The notes beneath the pieces are model-generated. The model made no database searches, had not been told where the DNA came from, and saw nothing but the letters and a program-made list of their open reading frames with translations. Source: JAKRSE01 sp943369295 (GTDB lineage: Bacteria; Armatimonadota; Fimbriimonadia; Fimbriimonadales; Fimbriimonadaceae). Taken from it: a stretch of DNA of 64,000 bases. Location of the stretch: the NCBI GenBank assembly GCA_943369295.1, contig CALRMU020000001.1, positions 992,001-1,056,000 of the forward strand. The letters run 5' to 3'. The position numbers and the translations under genes are program-made. Below, in pieces: positions 16,181-24,600 of the stretch (the stretch's first letter is position 1; every line of letters starts with the position of its first letter).

Positions 16181-17137
16181 ATGTCATTCGCTCCTCTCAT
16201 TTGGACCGGCACTAGTCTGAAAATGCTGGATCAGCGCCTGCTGCCTGGTCAGGAAGTCTGGCTGGATCTCACCACCTGGCAGGAAGTGCGAGAGGGAATT
16301 AAAGACATGGCGGTTCGCGGAGCGCCTGCCATCGGCATCGCCGCAGGCTACGGCATGGTGCTGGCTCTAAAGCAGGGCGCAGACCTGAAAGAAGCCCATG
16401 AGGGCTTGGCGTCATCTCGACCGACCGCCGTCAACCTCTTTTGGGCTCTAGATCGCATGGCCCGAACTCCACAAGAAAACTGGGAAGCAGAAGCGATCGC
16501 AATTGAAAAGGAAGACCTTGCCATGAACCAGGCACTGGGAGCCTTTGGAGCAGAACTGGTTCCGGAAGGAGCGACGGTTCTGACCATCTGCAACACAGGT
16601 TCTTTGGCAACCGCCGGCCACGGAACTGCCCTGGGGATTATTCGCTCGGCCTACGCTCAGGGCAAGGTGAAGCACGTTTTTTCTTGCGAAACCCGTCCTC
16701 GCCAGCAGGGGCTTAGGCTGACCGCCTGGGAACTGATGAAGGATCAGATTCCGTTTCAGTCGATTCCAGATTCTGCCGCAGCCTGCCTAATGCAGGATGG
16801 CAAGATTGATTTTGTCGTGGCGGGTGCAGACAGAATTGCAGCCAACGGAGATTCTGCCAACAAGATCGGAACTCTGATGCTTGCCGTCCTGGCCAAGCAT
16901 TTCGGAATTCCTTTCGTAATTGCCGCGCCAAGCAGCACGATCGATCCGGAAACGGCTGATCGTCACGGGATTCCGATTGAAGAGCGTGACGCCAGCGAGA
17001 TCACGATGATCGAAGGGGTTCAGGTTGCACCAGTAGGCTGCCCCGTGTTCAACCCTGGTTTCGATGTCACCCCGGGCGAGTTGATTACGGCGATTGTCAC
17101 GGAGAAAGGAGTCCACAAGGGACCCTACAGCTTTTAA
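16181..17137 (+). CDS. mtnA: S-methyl-5-thioribose-1-phosphate isomerase
   Basis: 318 residues from ATG 16181, which gives the family's normal start SFAPLIWTGTSLKMLDQ; an upstream ATG at 16124 would add 19 unlikely residues. The signature blocks are AVRGAPAIGIAAGYGM near 45, TICNTGSLATAGHGTALG near 140 with the catalytic Cys, and VVAGADRIAANGDSANKIGT near 217 with the catalytic Asp. It converts methylthioribose 1-phosphate to methylthioribulose 1-phosphate in the methionine salvage pathway. MTA phosphorylase and spermidine synthase genes lie far away in the window, so the pathway genes are dispersed. eIF2B-type isomerases are related, but the Cys and Asp support MtnA. Confidence 0.94.
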   Translation: MSFAPLIWTGTSLKMLDQRLLPGQEVWLDLTTWQEVREGIKDMAVRGAPAIGIAAGYGMVLALKQGADLKEAHEGLASSRPTAVNLFWALDRMARTPQENWEAEAIAIEKEDLAMNQALGAFGAELVPEGATVLTICNTGSLATAGHGTALGIIRSAYAQGKVKHVFSCETRPRQQGLRLTAWELMKDQIPFQSIPDSAAACLMQDGKIDFVVAGADRIAANGDSANKIGTLMLAVLAKHFGIPFVIAAPSSTIDPETADRHGIPIEERDASEITMIEGVQVAPVGCPVFNPGFDVTPGELITAIVTEKGVHKGPYSF

Positions 17138-17204
17138 TTTCAGAACTCTCCAGAATGTGAATCGTCCGAACTAAGGTTCAGGTAGAAGGTAAAGAGAGCG
17201 GGAT

Positions 17205-19196
17205 ATGAAAGGTGCATTGATGTTAGGGAGCCTGGCCGTTTTGGGCGTGGCAGGCTGGGTGAGCGTCGAAACCCCATCCCGGGTGGCTGTTCCAACAGAG
17301 GCCAAGGGTGCCGGAATCGGCCGGAATCTGTCGGGATTGTCGGGTAAAGACCTCTCCGGAAATGCCGTCAAGGTGCCTCTGGCTGGGGCGAAGGCAACGG
17401 TTATCGCCTTCACTTCTACTACCTGCCCCCTTTGCTTAAAGTTTGGCCCGACCTTGGCAGAACTGGAGAAGACCTACTTGGCCAAGGGTGTGAAGTTTGT
17501 TTTCGTCAACCCTTCAGATATCGAAACTCCGGGTGAGATGAAAGAGAAGGTGAAGAGGTTAGGTTTAAAGGGGCCTCTGCTGCACGATAAGAATCAAGCT
17601 TGGGTGGCAAAACTGGATGCCACTACGACGACCGAAACTTATCTGCTAGATGCTAAGGGAAAGCTAGTCTACCGGGGAGCGGTAGATGACCAATACTCTA
17701 TCGGAGCCAGCCTTGCCAAACCTCGCAATCGTTACCTAGTCGATGCCCTTGATGCCGTTCTGAAAGGGAAGACCCCTAGGGTACAGGCTACAACAGCACC
17801 TGGCTGTCTGCTGGCTGAGCTTTTTGCCTCAAACCAAAAGACTCCTACCTTTCACGAAAAAATTCAGCCGATTATTCAGAACAAGTGCATGTCCTGCCAT
17901 AGAACAGATGGCGCAGCACCTTTTCCTCTCGAGACTTTTGAACAGGTTAAGTCTCGCGGGAAAATGCTGGATTATGTAATTTCAGAAGGCATCATGCCTC
18001 CCTGGTTTGCAGCAAAAGGGACTGGCCCTTGGCGAAATGACATTTCTCTTTCTGATTCTGAAAAGGCAGCAGTTAAAGATTGGGTGACCGGCGGAATGCC
18101 AAAAGGTGATGCCAAAAACGCACCGGCTGCTCCGACTTTTGAACCTGGCTGGACAATCGGCAAACCTGATGCTGTCTTTCAGATGAAGGAGCCCATTGCC
18201 ATCCCTGCTTCAGGAATCATGCCCTATAAGAATGTCAATGTTCCTACCAACTTTACAGAAGATACTTGGGTAGAGAAGATTGAAGTTATTCCGGGCGATA
18301 GAAGAGCTGTTCATCATGTTTTGGTGTTCCTGAAGACACCGGCTGAAGCTGGCAGACCCGGCAGTGCAGCCCAGGATGAACTTGATGAGATAAGTGGATT
18401 TTTTGGTGCCTATGTGCCAGGCAACAGCGCCCTTGTCTACCCAGAAGGCTTCGCAAAGAAAATTCCGAAAGGGGCTGTCCTGAGATTCCAACTGCACTAC
18501 ACCCCCTTCGGAATTGCCACACAAGATCAAACCAAGATCGGCTTTGTCGTTGCCAAAAAACCACCGACTCAAGAAGTTATGACAGCGAGTCTGGCCGACC
18601 TCAGCTTTGCTATTCCTCCTGGGGCTGATAATCACCCTGTCACGGCACGACTTAAAGTGCCAGGAAACGCTGAAATCATCTCGTTTCTGCCTCACATGCA
18701 TGTGAGGGGTAAGGCAGCCAGATACGAGCTAACGTCCGACGGAAAAACCAGATTCCTTTTGGATGTCCCTCGATATGACTTTAACTGGCAGCTCAACTAT
18801 GTTCTGCAAAAGCCCCTGCCAGTTAAGGCTGGTGATGTCATTACCTACACAGCGTGGTTTGATAACAGCGATAAGAATCCGGCCAACCCAGACCCAACCC
18901 AAACTGTGAGATGGGGGCTGCAGACCTTTGAAGAAATGCACTTGGGCTATATCGAATACATCGTTCCTGGCCAAAAGCCTGGTGAGGGTAAGGGCCCATT
19001 GAAAAGAGGTGGGATTAACTTCGGAATTGATAGCGCTGAACTCAAAAGGATCTTCGACCGCCTTGATCGCAACAAAGATGGCTCAGTGACGAAGCAGGAA
19101 GCCGGCTTCTTCTGGGATCGTGTCAGCAATGCCGACGAGAACGGCGATGGCAAAATCACCTTCGAAGAGGTTAAAGCGCTCTACGGCGTGCCTTAA
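17205..19196 (+). CDS. secreted fusion: redoxin, cytochrome c-like, copper monooxygenase-like, EF-hand
   Basis: 663 residues with an N-terminal hydrophobic export signal (1-20). Residues about 45-190 form a TlpA/redoxin domain with C74-PL-C77. Residues 220-300 hold a c-type cytochrome-like motif CMSCH (228-232). Residues about 310-610 resemble the copper type II ascorbate-dependent monooxygenase fold (VHHVLVF, LHYTPFG, PHMHVRGKAARYEL), where His pairs and HMH are copper-ligand patterns of PHM/DBH. The C-terminus has two EF-hands (DRNKDGSVTKQE and DENGDGKITFEE). Such fusions are found in Acidobacteria and Planctomycetes. It probably carries out an extracytoplasmic redox reaction; the substrate is unknown. 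A strong terminator follows at once. Confidence 0.88.
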   Translation: MKGALMLGSLAVLGVAGWVSVETPSRVAVPTEAKGAGIGRNLSGLSGKDLSGNAVKVPLAGAKATVIAFTSTTCPLCLKFGPTLAELEKTYLAKGVKFVFVNPSDIETPGEMKEKVKRLGLKGPLLHDKNQAWVAKLDATTTTETYLLDAKGKLVYRGAVDDQYSIGASLAKPRNRYLVDALDAVLKGKTPRVQATTAPGCLLAELFASNQKTPTFHEKIQPIIQNKCMSCHRTDGAAPFPLETFEQVKSRGKMLDYVISEGIMPPWFAAKGTGPWRNDISLSDSEKAAVKDWVTGGMPKGDAKNAPAAPTFEPGWTIGKPDAVFQMKEPIAIPASGIMPYKNVNVPTNFTEDTWVEKIEVIPGDRRAVHHVLVFLKTPAEAGRPGSAAQDELDEISGFFGAYVPGNSALVYPEGFAKKIPKGAVLRFQLHYTPFGIATQDQTKIGFVVAKKPPTQEVMTASLADLSFAIPPGADNHPVTARLKVPGNAEIISFLPHMHVRGKAARYELTSDGKTRFLLDVPRYDFNWQLNYVLQKPLPVKAGDVITYTAWFDNSDKNPANPDPTQTVRWGLQTFEEMHLGYIEYIVPGQKPGEGKGPLKRGGINFGIDSAELKRIFDRLDRNKDGSVTKQEAGFFWDRVSNADENGDGKITFEEVKALYGVP

Positions 19197-19202
19197 ACTA
19201 AG

Positions 19203-19246
19203 TCGGGCTTCGTTCTCATCACAAGAACGGAGCCCGATTTCTCTTT
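19203..19246 (+). terminator. intrinsic terminator after the redox fusion gene
   Basis: A 14-bp stem (TCGGGCTTCGTTCT with AGAACGGAGCCCGA, one G-U) has a 7-base loop and is followed by TTTCTCTTTCT. It begins 7 bases after the stop codon at 19196. Confidence 0.85.
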
Positions 19247-19259
19247 CTATGAAAAAAGG

Positions 19260-19430
19260 TTAGATCGCTTCCTTTCTCAAAGGACCGGAAGAGTAGACCA
19301 AGGCGCAGACGACGCCAGGAATCCAGCCCAAAAAGGTAAGCACAGCCGTGAGAAGGAATGGCTTAATGCCCTTGTCAATGACCGCCAAGGGCGGGAGCAA
19401 AAGGCAGGCCACCACACGCAAAGGAGTCAT
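19260..19430 (-). CDS. YqaE/Pmp3-family small membrane protein
   Basis: 56 residues, below the usual length cut-off for gene finding. The sequence reads MTPLRVVACLLLPPLAVIDK, then GIKPFLLTAVLTFLGWIPGVVCALVY and a short polar tail. This is the classic Pmp3/YqaE pattern: two transmembrane helices, LLPPLAV, and LGWIPGVIHALY-like second helix. Members modulate membrane potential or ion leakage under stress. The ATG at 19430 is preceded on the minus strand by a purine-rich region. It lies between the plus-strand redox gene and mtaB, 22 bases downstream of the mtaB stop, so it may be cotranscribed after mtaB. Confidence 0.88.
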   Translation of the reverse strand: MTPLRVVACLLLPPLAVIDKGIKPFLLTAVLTFLGWIPGVVCALVYSSGPLRKEAI

Positions 19431-19451
19431 AACGTTCCGAAGGTTACCCGG

Positions 19452-20738
19452 TCATCTGGGCGCAGAGGTGAGCCGTCCAAAAAGCGTGACCCCACTAGCC
19501 TCAGTCACTTCGGCCCACACCAGGCTGCCGCCCAGTCCATCCGGACCTTCTGCCTTAAGGCTAAAGCCGCAGTCGCTCAATCCTTCCCAGTAGCCGTCGC
19601 GATCCTTCTTCATTTCTAGAATGAGGCGCAGGGTTTGCCCCACTTTGTTTTGGGCCAGGGAAGCTGCTCCAGATTCAACGAGCTGCGAAAGAGTCTGGGC
19701 ACGAACCTTTTTGGTCTCGGGGTGGACAGGATCGCCGAGGGGGTCGGCTTCTGTGCCCCAACGGGGAGAAAAGCGAAAGACGTGAGCCTTGATAAAATCG
19801 GCTTGGCGAGAGGTCTCTAGGGTCTCCTCGAACTCAGCCTCGCCCTCGGTAGGGAAGCCCACCATGATGTCGGTGGAAATAGAAACGTTGGGGACTCGTT
19901 CCCTCAACCTCTCCATCACGGCCAGATATTCAGCCGGGTTGTAGCGGCGGTCCATGTCTCTCAGCACACCGATGCTGCCGCTTTGCAAAGGAATGTGAAG
20001 GTGGGGAACAAGGGCGCCTTCCTCAACCAAAGCAATCAGTTCTGGCCCCAACTGCTGGGGCTCGATGGAAGAGAGGCGCAGGCGCGCCAAACCTGATTCT
20101 TGGCTTAAAAGTCTGATCAGTCCGGGAAGATCTGGCCCTTCAGATCCAGATTCTGGTCCGTAACTGCCCACCAAAACTCCGGTGAGAACAGCCTCGTGAC
20201 AGCCGGATTCAGCCAGTTCTTGGGCTTCGGTCAAGACTTCCTTCCAAGGGCGGCTGATCAGCCCGGGTCGGGTTGAAGGGATGCTGCAGTAGCTGCACCC
20301 AAGACTGCATCCATCCTGCACCTTCAGGGCTGCTCGGGCCCGTCGTCTCGGGGCCAACTCCTCAGATCTCTCGGCTAAAGCTAAGTTCACCAAGCCAGGG
20401 TTCAACTGCTTTAGGTGATCCAGCGCCTTCAGCTTTTCTGGGTTAAGCAGAGTGAAATCTGCCCCCTCCATCACCCTTTCTTGGTTTAGGGCCATCTGGG
20501 CGGCGCAGCCAGTCGCCATCACATAAGCATCAGGGTTCTGCCGTTTGGCTTTGCGGACTGCGGCTCGGCTTTTTGCCTCGGCATCACTGGTTACCGAGCA
20601 GGTGTTGATCAAAACAAAGTCGGCAGTTTCGCCGGGCAGAGCGATCTCAAATCCTGCTGCCTCCAGACTTTTCTGAATCGCCTGGGTTTCGTATTGGTTG
20701 ACCTTGCAGCCAAGAGTCTGTAGGCTCGCCTTCGGCAC
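19452..20738 (-). CDS. mtaB: tRNA t6A37 methylthiotransferase MtaB
   Basis: 428 residues. The N-terminal UPF0004 domain begins SLQTLGCKVNQYETQ with cluster cysteines (TLGCK, NTCSV near 47, ATGCAAQ near 78). The radical-SAM motif C-x3-C-x2-C is DGCSLGCSYCSIPS near 142. HIPLQSGS near 248 and a C-terminal TRAM-like part follow. LGCKVNQYE separates MtaB from MiaB and RimO. It methylthiolates t6A at position 37 of ANN-decoding tRNAs using two 4Fe-4S clusters. It diverges from lpxK with only 42 bases between the start codons. Confidence 0.95.
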   Translation of the reverse strand: MPKASLQTLGCKVNQYETQAIQKSLEAAGFEIALPGETADFVLINTCSVTSDAEAKSRAAVRKAKRQNPDAYVMATGCAAQMALNQERVMEGADFTLLNPEKLKALDHLKQLNPGLVNLALAERSEELAPRRRARAALKVQDGCSLGCSYCSIPSTRPGLISRPWKEVLTEAQELAESGCHEAVLTGVLVGSYGPESGSEGPDLPGLIRLLSQESGLARLRLSSIEPQQLGPELIALVEEGALVPHLHIPLQSGSIGVLRDMDRRYNPAEYLAVMERLRERVPNVSISTDIMVGFPTEGEAEFEETLETSRQADFIKAHVFRFSPRWGTEADPLGDPVHPETKKVRAQTLSQLVESGAASLAQNKVGQTLRLILEMKKDRDGYWEGLSDCGFSLKAEGPDGLGGSLVWAEVTEASGVTLFGRLTSAPR

Positions 20739-20780
20739 TCAGCCATTGTGGCCGATTAGGAGGCGCTGGCATCAGGTTAA

Positions 20781-21773
20781 ATGGTCTGCAAAGTGGCCGG
20801 ACGCATTGAAGAGTACTGGGAAAGAGTTGACATAGAAACCTTTTTCCTTGCTCCTTTGGCCGGGCTCTACTACCTTGGCTGGAAGAGCTACGAGCTGCCT
20901 TTTCAGCTGGGAATCAAGAAGTCTCACCAGGCCAGGCAGCCCGTTATCTGTGTCGGCAGCCTGATGGCTGGCGGAGCCAGCAAAAGCCCAGTCACCCAGC
21001 ATTTGTGCCAAGTGCTGTTAGATTCTGGTCGCAGGGTTGTGGTCAGCCTTTCTGGCTATAAATCCCAGCGAAGGAAAGGAGCCTTCCTTGCCCCGCCCGG
21101 ACCCCTTTCGGCCAAGGTCTGGGGAGATGAAACAGCCGCTTTTCGAGATGTCTTTCCGGATGTGACGATTGTCACGGGCAAAAACAGAGTCCTCGCATCT
21201 GACCTCGCGTATGAAGCCGACCCTAAAGCCGTTTTCTTGATGGATGATGGCTTTCAGCACTTAGAGCTGAAGAAGGATGTGACTCTGCTTTTGGACCCTG
21301 ATCCGGCTCCAAACCCCTTTCTCATTCCCGCCGGACCTTACAGGGAGCCGCGAGCTCTGGGGCGTCAGAGAGCCAGTATGTGCTTTCCGAACCCAGACTT
21401 CAAAGTGGAAGGGACAGCGTTCTCTTTGGAGGCCCATGCCGGTGAAGGCATGGAAAATGCCTGGCCCTCAGAGGTTCAGGTGCTCTGCGCTATCGGACGC
21501 CCTCATCGGTTGATGCAGACCCTGGAAGCTTTTGGAATGAAGGTGGTGGATGCCAGATTTCTGCCAGACCACGACCCCATGGACTCGACCGACCTGTGGA
21601 AGCCATTCAAGTCGAATCTCCCAATCGTCATGACCCACAAAGATTGGGTTAAGGTGAGAGAGAGGGATGATTGGCAGGGAAGGACCCTTTTAATTGCCAA
21701 ACTCAAGGTTACAATTCAACCAGAAGCCGCCTTTCTTACCTGGCTCAACAGCCGCCTTCCACCCGCCCCATGA
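20781..21773 (+). CDS. lpxK: tetraacyldisaccharide 4'-kinase LpxK
   Basis: 330 residues, normal for LpxK, which phosphorylates the lipid A disaccharide at the inner membrane. An N-terminal membrane-binding helix is visible (FFLAPLAGLYYLGW near 22). The P-loop region reads VGSLMAGGASKSPVT near 57, where most LpxK proteins have GNLTVGGTGKTP, so the Gly before the Lys is Ser here. The other landmarks are intact: SLSGYKSQ near 92, GDETAAFRDVFP, and LMDDGFQHLELKKDVTLLLDP near 153. It is the first gene of a four-gene cluster for lipid A and core LPS, overlapping lpxL by ATGA. Confidence 0.9.
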   Translation: MVCKVAGRIEEYWERVDIETFFLAPLAGLYYLGWKSYELPFQLGIKKSHQARQPVICVGSLMAGGASKSPVTQHLCQVLLDSGRRVVVSLSGYKSQRRKGAFLAPPGPLSAKVWGDETAAFRDVFPDVTIVTGKNRVLASDLAYEADPKAVFLMDDGFQHLELKKDVTLLLDPDPAPNPFLIPAGPYREPRALGRQRASMCFPNPDFKVEGTAFSLEAHAGEGMENAWPSEVQVLCAIGRPHRLMQTLEAFGMKVVDARFLPDHDPMDSTDLWKPFKSNLPIVMTHKDWVKVRERDDWQGRTLLIAKLKVTIQPEAAFLTWLNSRLPPAP

Positions 21774-22666
21774 AGCAATTTATTCGTCGAATGACCAACT
21801 GGCTGGCTCCGAAAGCTCTGAGCTACTTTCAGAAAAAGCTTTCGAAGAAATCGCCAGAGGCAGCTGAGAAATGGGGTGAAGGACTGGCTTCGATCTGGTG
21901 GACCTTTGGGGGAAGAAGAAAGCAGACTGCCGTAAACAACCTGGCTCTGGCTTTTCCTGAAATGAGTTTAGAGGAAAGGACCAAGCTTGCCAAAAAGGTG
22001 TTTCTACACTTCGGGCGAATCACTGCCGACTTTCTAGCATCTTCTGGTCGGCCAGCCGAAGAACTTGCTGCCGAGATGGAAGTTGAAGGGAGAGAAAACC
22101 TCGACGCGGCTCTTTCACATGGCAAGGGCGTTCTTCTGATGACTGGCCATTTCGGGAACTGGGAAAGAGTTTCTCGCTGGACATCTGGCATGGGCTACAA
22201 ACTTTCTGTTGTCGCCCGAGACGCAGACCAAGCCAAGGTGAATGATGCCGTTAATGAATTACGGCAGGAAACTGGCACAAGAGTTATTCCGCGAGGTGCC
22301 GCAGCCAGACCCATTTTAGAGCGCTTGAGAGATAACGAAGCGGTCGGAATTTTGGCTGACCAAAACTCTAAAGAGATATTTCTGCCTTTCTTTGGTCACA
22401 TGGCTGGCACAGTGCTCGGCCCTGGCGTCATTGCCGAACGTTCCAAGTGCCCTGTACTCGGGGTCAGCTGTGTTAGAACAGGTGTCGGCCGCTATAAAGT
22501 GGTGATCGGAAAGCCGCTGGAACCCTTGGAATCAGATGGTCCGAGAGGATCGGGAATGATGCTGGCCTACCATGCTTGGCTGGAAAAAAATATTACTCAG
22601 TACCCTGACCAATGGCTGTGGATTCATGACCGATGGAGGTCGGCCCGAAAGAAGGGACTTTTATGA
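21770..22666 (+). CDS. LpxL/HtrB-type lipid A acyltransferase
   Basis: 298 residues from ATG 21770, which overlaps the lpxK stop by ATGA; a longer frame upstream is inside lpxK. The acyltransferase HX4E motif is present in TGHFGNWERVSRW near 127, followed by the substrate block RGAAARPILERLRDNEAVGILADQN near 180. It should add a secondary acyl chain to Kdo-lipid A or its precursor at the inner face of the membrane. Whether it is a LpxL or LpxM cannot be told. Overlap with the next gene is again ATGA. Confidence 0.9.
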   Translation: MKQFIRRMTNWLAPKALSYFQKKLSKKSPEAAEKWGEGLASIWWTFGGRRKQTAVNNLALAFPEMSLEERTKLAKKVFLHFGRITADFLASSGRPAEELAAEMEVEGRENLDAALSHGKGVLLMTGHFGNWERVSRWTSGMGYKLSVVARDADQAKVNDAVNELRQETGTRVIPRGAAARPILERLRDNEAVGILADQNSKEIFLPFFGHMAGTVLGPGVIAERSKCPVLGVSCVRTGVGRYKVVIGKPLEPLESDGPRGSGMMLAYHAWLEKNITQYPDQWLWIHDRWRSARKKGLL

Positions 22667-23568
22667 AAATCTTAGTTCTAAGATTTTCTGCCTTGGGCGA
22701 TACTGTCATGACTTCTTGGACAGTAACGGCTCTGAAAAATGCTCTGCCTTCGTCGCACATAACTTGGGCCGTTCAGCCCAGGTGCGCGCCGCTCATTAGT
22801 CCTCGATTAGCCGAGGCTGTAGTGGTCCCTCGAGATAGAGGAAATAAGGGCTCAGTCTTCGGCATGCTGAAGATGGCGTTAAATCTTAGAAGGCAGAGAT
22901 TTGACTTTGGATTAGACTTTCAGGGCCATGCCAAGACTGCCATCGTTTTAAAGCTGGCTGCCCCCAAGAGAAGGCTTGTTCTGCGAGCGACTGACGGCTT
23001 TACCGCTCTGATTTCTCCCCCAACTCCTGCGCCAGATGATTTACTCCACATCGTAGAGAGGGAAGCATGGCTGGCGGGACAGATCACCCCGATCGCTCTG
23101 CCAGATCGGCCGATGATGCCAGAGACTCCGAGGCTGGAGCCCAAAGATGCCCGTCCCCTTGTCACGGTTCAAATGGGGGCAGGGTGGCCCGGAAAGGCTT
23201 ATCCGCCCGAGAAAATGAACCAGGTCATCCGGGGGCTGACTGCTGAAGGCTGCCGCGTTATCGCGCTAGGCGGCCCTCAAGACCCTTATCCTGATTCAGG
23301 TGAGAATCTGGTTGGCCAGACAAACATCGCCCAGACCCTTTCACTGTTAAGGTTAAGCCACGCTCACGTCGCGCCAGATACAGGCACGGGGCACATGGCT
23401 TCCGCACTTGGGGTTCCTCTTGTTTCAATCTTCGGACCAGAAGATCCGGCCAAGTGCCGCCCTTGGGGCGAAGGCGTCAAGCTGCTGAAAGAAGGCAGAA
23501 AAACGGCAGATGTAAGGCCAGATCAGGTGATTGAGGCTGTGATTCCCCATTTGAGGCGAAGCTCATGA
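22663..23568 (+). CDS. glycosyltransferase family 9, heptosyltransferase (first)
   Basis: 301 residues from ATG 22663, chosen because MKILVLRFSALGDTVMTSW is the normal GT9 beginning and it overlaps the lpxL stop by ATGA. The family features are FDFGLDFQGHAKTAIVLKL near 85, VQMGAGWPGKAYPPEKMN near 175 and the nucleotide-sugar site APDTGTGHMASALGVPLVSIFGPEDPAKC near 240. It should add an ADP-heptose (or another sugar) to the inner LPS core. It forms a pair with the following GT9 gene, which fits WaaC/WaaF-like sequential transfers. Confidence 0.9.
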   Translation: MKILVLRFSALGDTVMTSWTVTALKNALPSSHITWAVQPRCAPLISPRLAEAVVVPRDRGNKGSVFGMLKMALNLRRQRFDFGLDFQGHAKTAIVLKLAAPKRRLVLRATDGFTALISPPTPAPDDLLHIVEREAWLAGQITPIALPDRPMMPETPRLEPKDARPLVTVQMGAGWPGKAYPPEKMNQVIRGLTAEGCRVIALGGPQDPYPDSGENLVGQTNIAQTLSLLRLSHAHVAPDTGTGHMASALGVPLVSIFGPEDPAKCRPWGEGVKLLKEGRKTADVRPDQVIEAVIPHLRRSS

Positions 23569-24482
23569 GGTTTTTGGTAGCTAGAATGTCTTCAATGGGA
23601 GACGTGATTCACACCCTTCCTGTCGCGGCTGCTCTTAAGGGCCTTGCCGATGACGTGGAAGTTGTGTGGGCGGCTGGCCGCACCTATGGATCTTTGGTGA
23701 GCCTCTGCACCGCGGTTGATGAAACCGTGATCATGAAAAACAGCTTCTGGAAAAACGTCTCGGTCGTCAAAGGGCTTGGCAAGTTTGATGTCGCTTTGGA
23801 CATGCAGGGTCTTTTTAAGACGGCATGGGTTGTTTTTCATGCGGATGCCCCTAAAAAGCTGGGCTACCATTGGCAGCGCGAGGGTTCCGGGCTTTTTTCA
23901 AGCCCCGTCAAGCCAGATCCGACCAGCCACCATGTGGTTGACCAGTATCTAGATGTCGCCCGGGCCTTGGGGTCAAAGGTTCATAAGGCCGATTTCTGCC
24001 TTCAGCCCCGTGCAGATGAAGTGGCAAAGATGCAGGAGCTCTTGGCCGACGCTGGTCGAGATGAGAGCCGGCCGCTTGTCTTGGCCAATCCCTCTTCGGC
24101 ACGGGCCGTTAAGCGCTGGTCGCCCGACCTCATGGCCCACGCCGCTCGAATTCTAGACTCGGCCGGTTTTCAAATTGCCTTCATCGGCACGGCTCAAGAG
24201 GATTGGGCCTTCCAGGAAGTGGCAGCCAGCGGTCTGCCCCCTGTGATGAACCTGCTTGGCAAGACCTCGGTTACTGAACTGGTGGCTCTTATTTCTCTGG
24301 CTAAGGCGCATATCGGGGGGGATACAGGCTCGACTCATATTGCCGCTGCCTTGGGGGTTCCGGCTTACAGTGTCTACACCGCCACCCGTCCGCAGAGGTC
24401 GTGCCCCTACGGGCAGATTCACCGCTGCATGACTTCAGATCCGGTCGAGCTTACTGATCTGATCAAACGCGAGCTCTTGTAA
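23565..24482 (+). CDS. glycosyltransferase family 9, heptosyltransferase (second)
   Basis: 305 residues. Start MRFLVARMSSMGDVIHTLPVAAAL is typical of WaaC-type heptosyltransferases, and it overlaps the previous gene by ATGA. FDVALDMQGLFKTAWVV near 75 and the C-terminal site IGGDTGSTHIAAALGVPAYSVYTATRP near 248 complete the two-domain GT-B fold. It likely transfers heptose I or II. The unit ends here; the next gene is convergent, with a hairpin in between. Confidence 0.9.
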   Translation: MRFLVARMSSMGDVIHTLPVAAALKGLADDVEVVWAAGRTYGSLVSLCTAVDETVIMKNSFWKNVSVVKGLGKFDVALDMQGLFKTAWVVFHADAPKKLGYHWQREGSGLFSSPVKPDPTSHHVVDQYLDVARALGSKVHKADFCLQPRADEVAKMQELLADAGRDESRPLVLANPSSARAVKRWSPDLMAHAARILDSAGFQIAFIGTAQEDWAFQEVAASGLPPVMNLLGKTSVTELVALISLAKAHIGGDTGSTHIAAALGVPAYSVYTATRPQRSCPYGQIHRCMTSDPVELTDLIKRELL

Positions 24483-24540
24483 GGGCTGCTGGCTTGAATA
24501 GAGAAAGCCTAGAAGAGACTCAACGAATAGGCTGAGGACA

Positions 24541-24583
24541 AATAAAGACAAGGTGGGAGTCACATTTGATTCCCACCTCGTCT
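24541..24583 (-). terminator. terminator after the GH1 gene
   Basis: On the minus strand GACGAGGTGGGAATCA pairs with TGACTCCCACCTTGTC (one or two imperfect pairs) and TTTATTTG follows. It lies 18 bases past the GH1 stop, and may also serve the convergent GT9 gene. Confidence 0.75.
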
Positions 24584-24600
24584 CGACTTAATCCCGCGAC

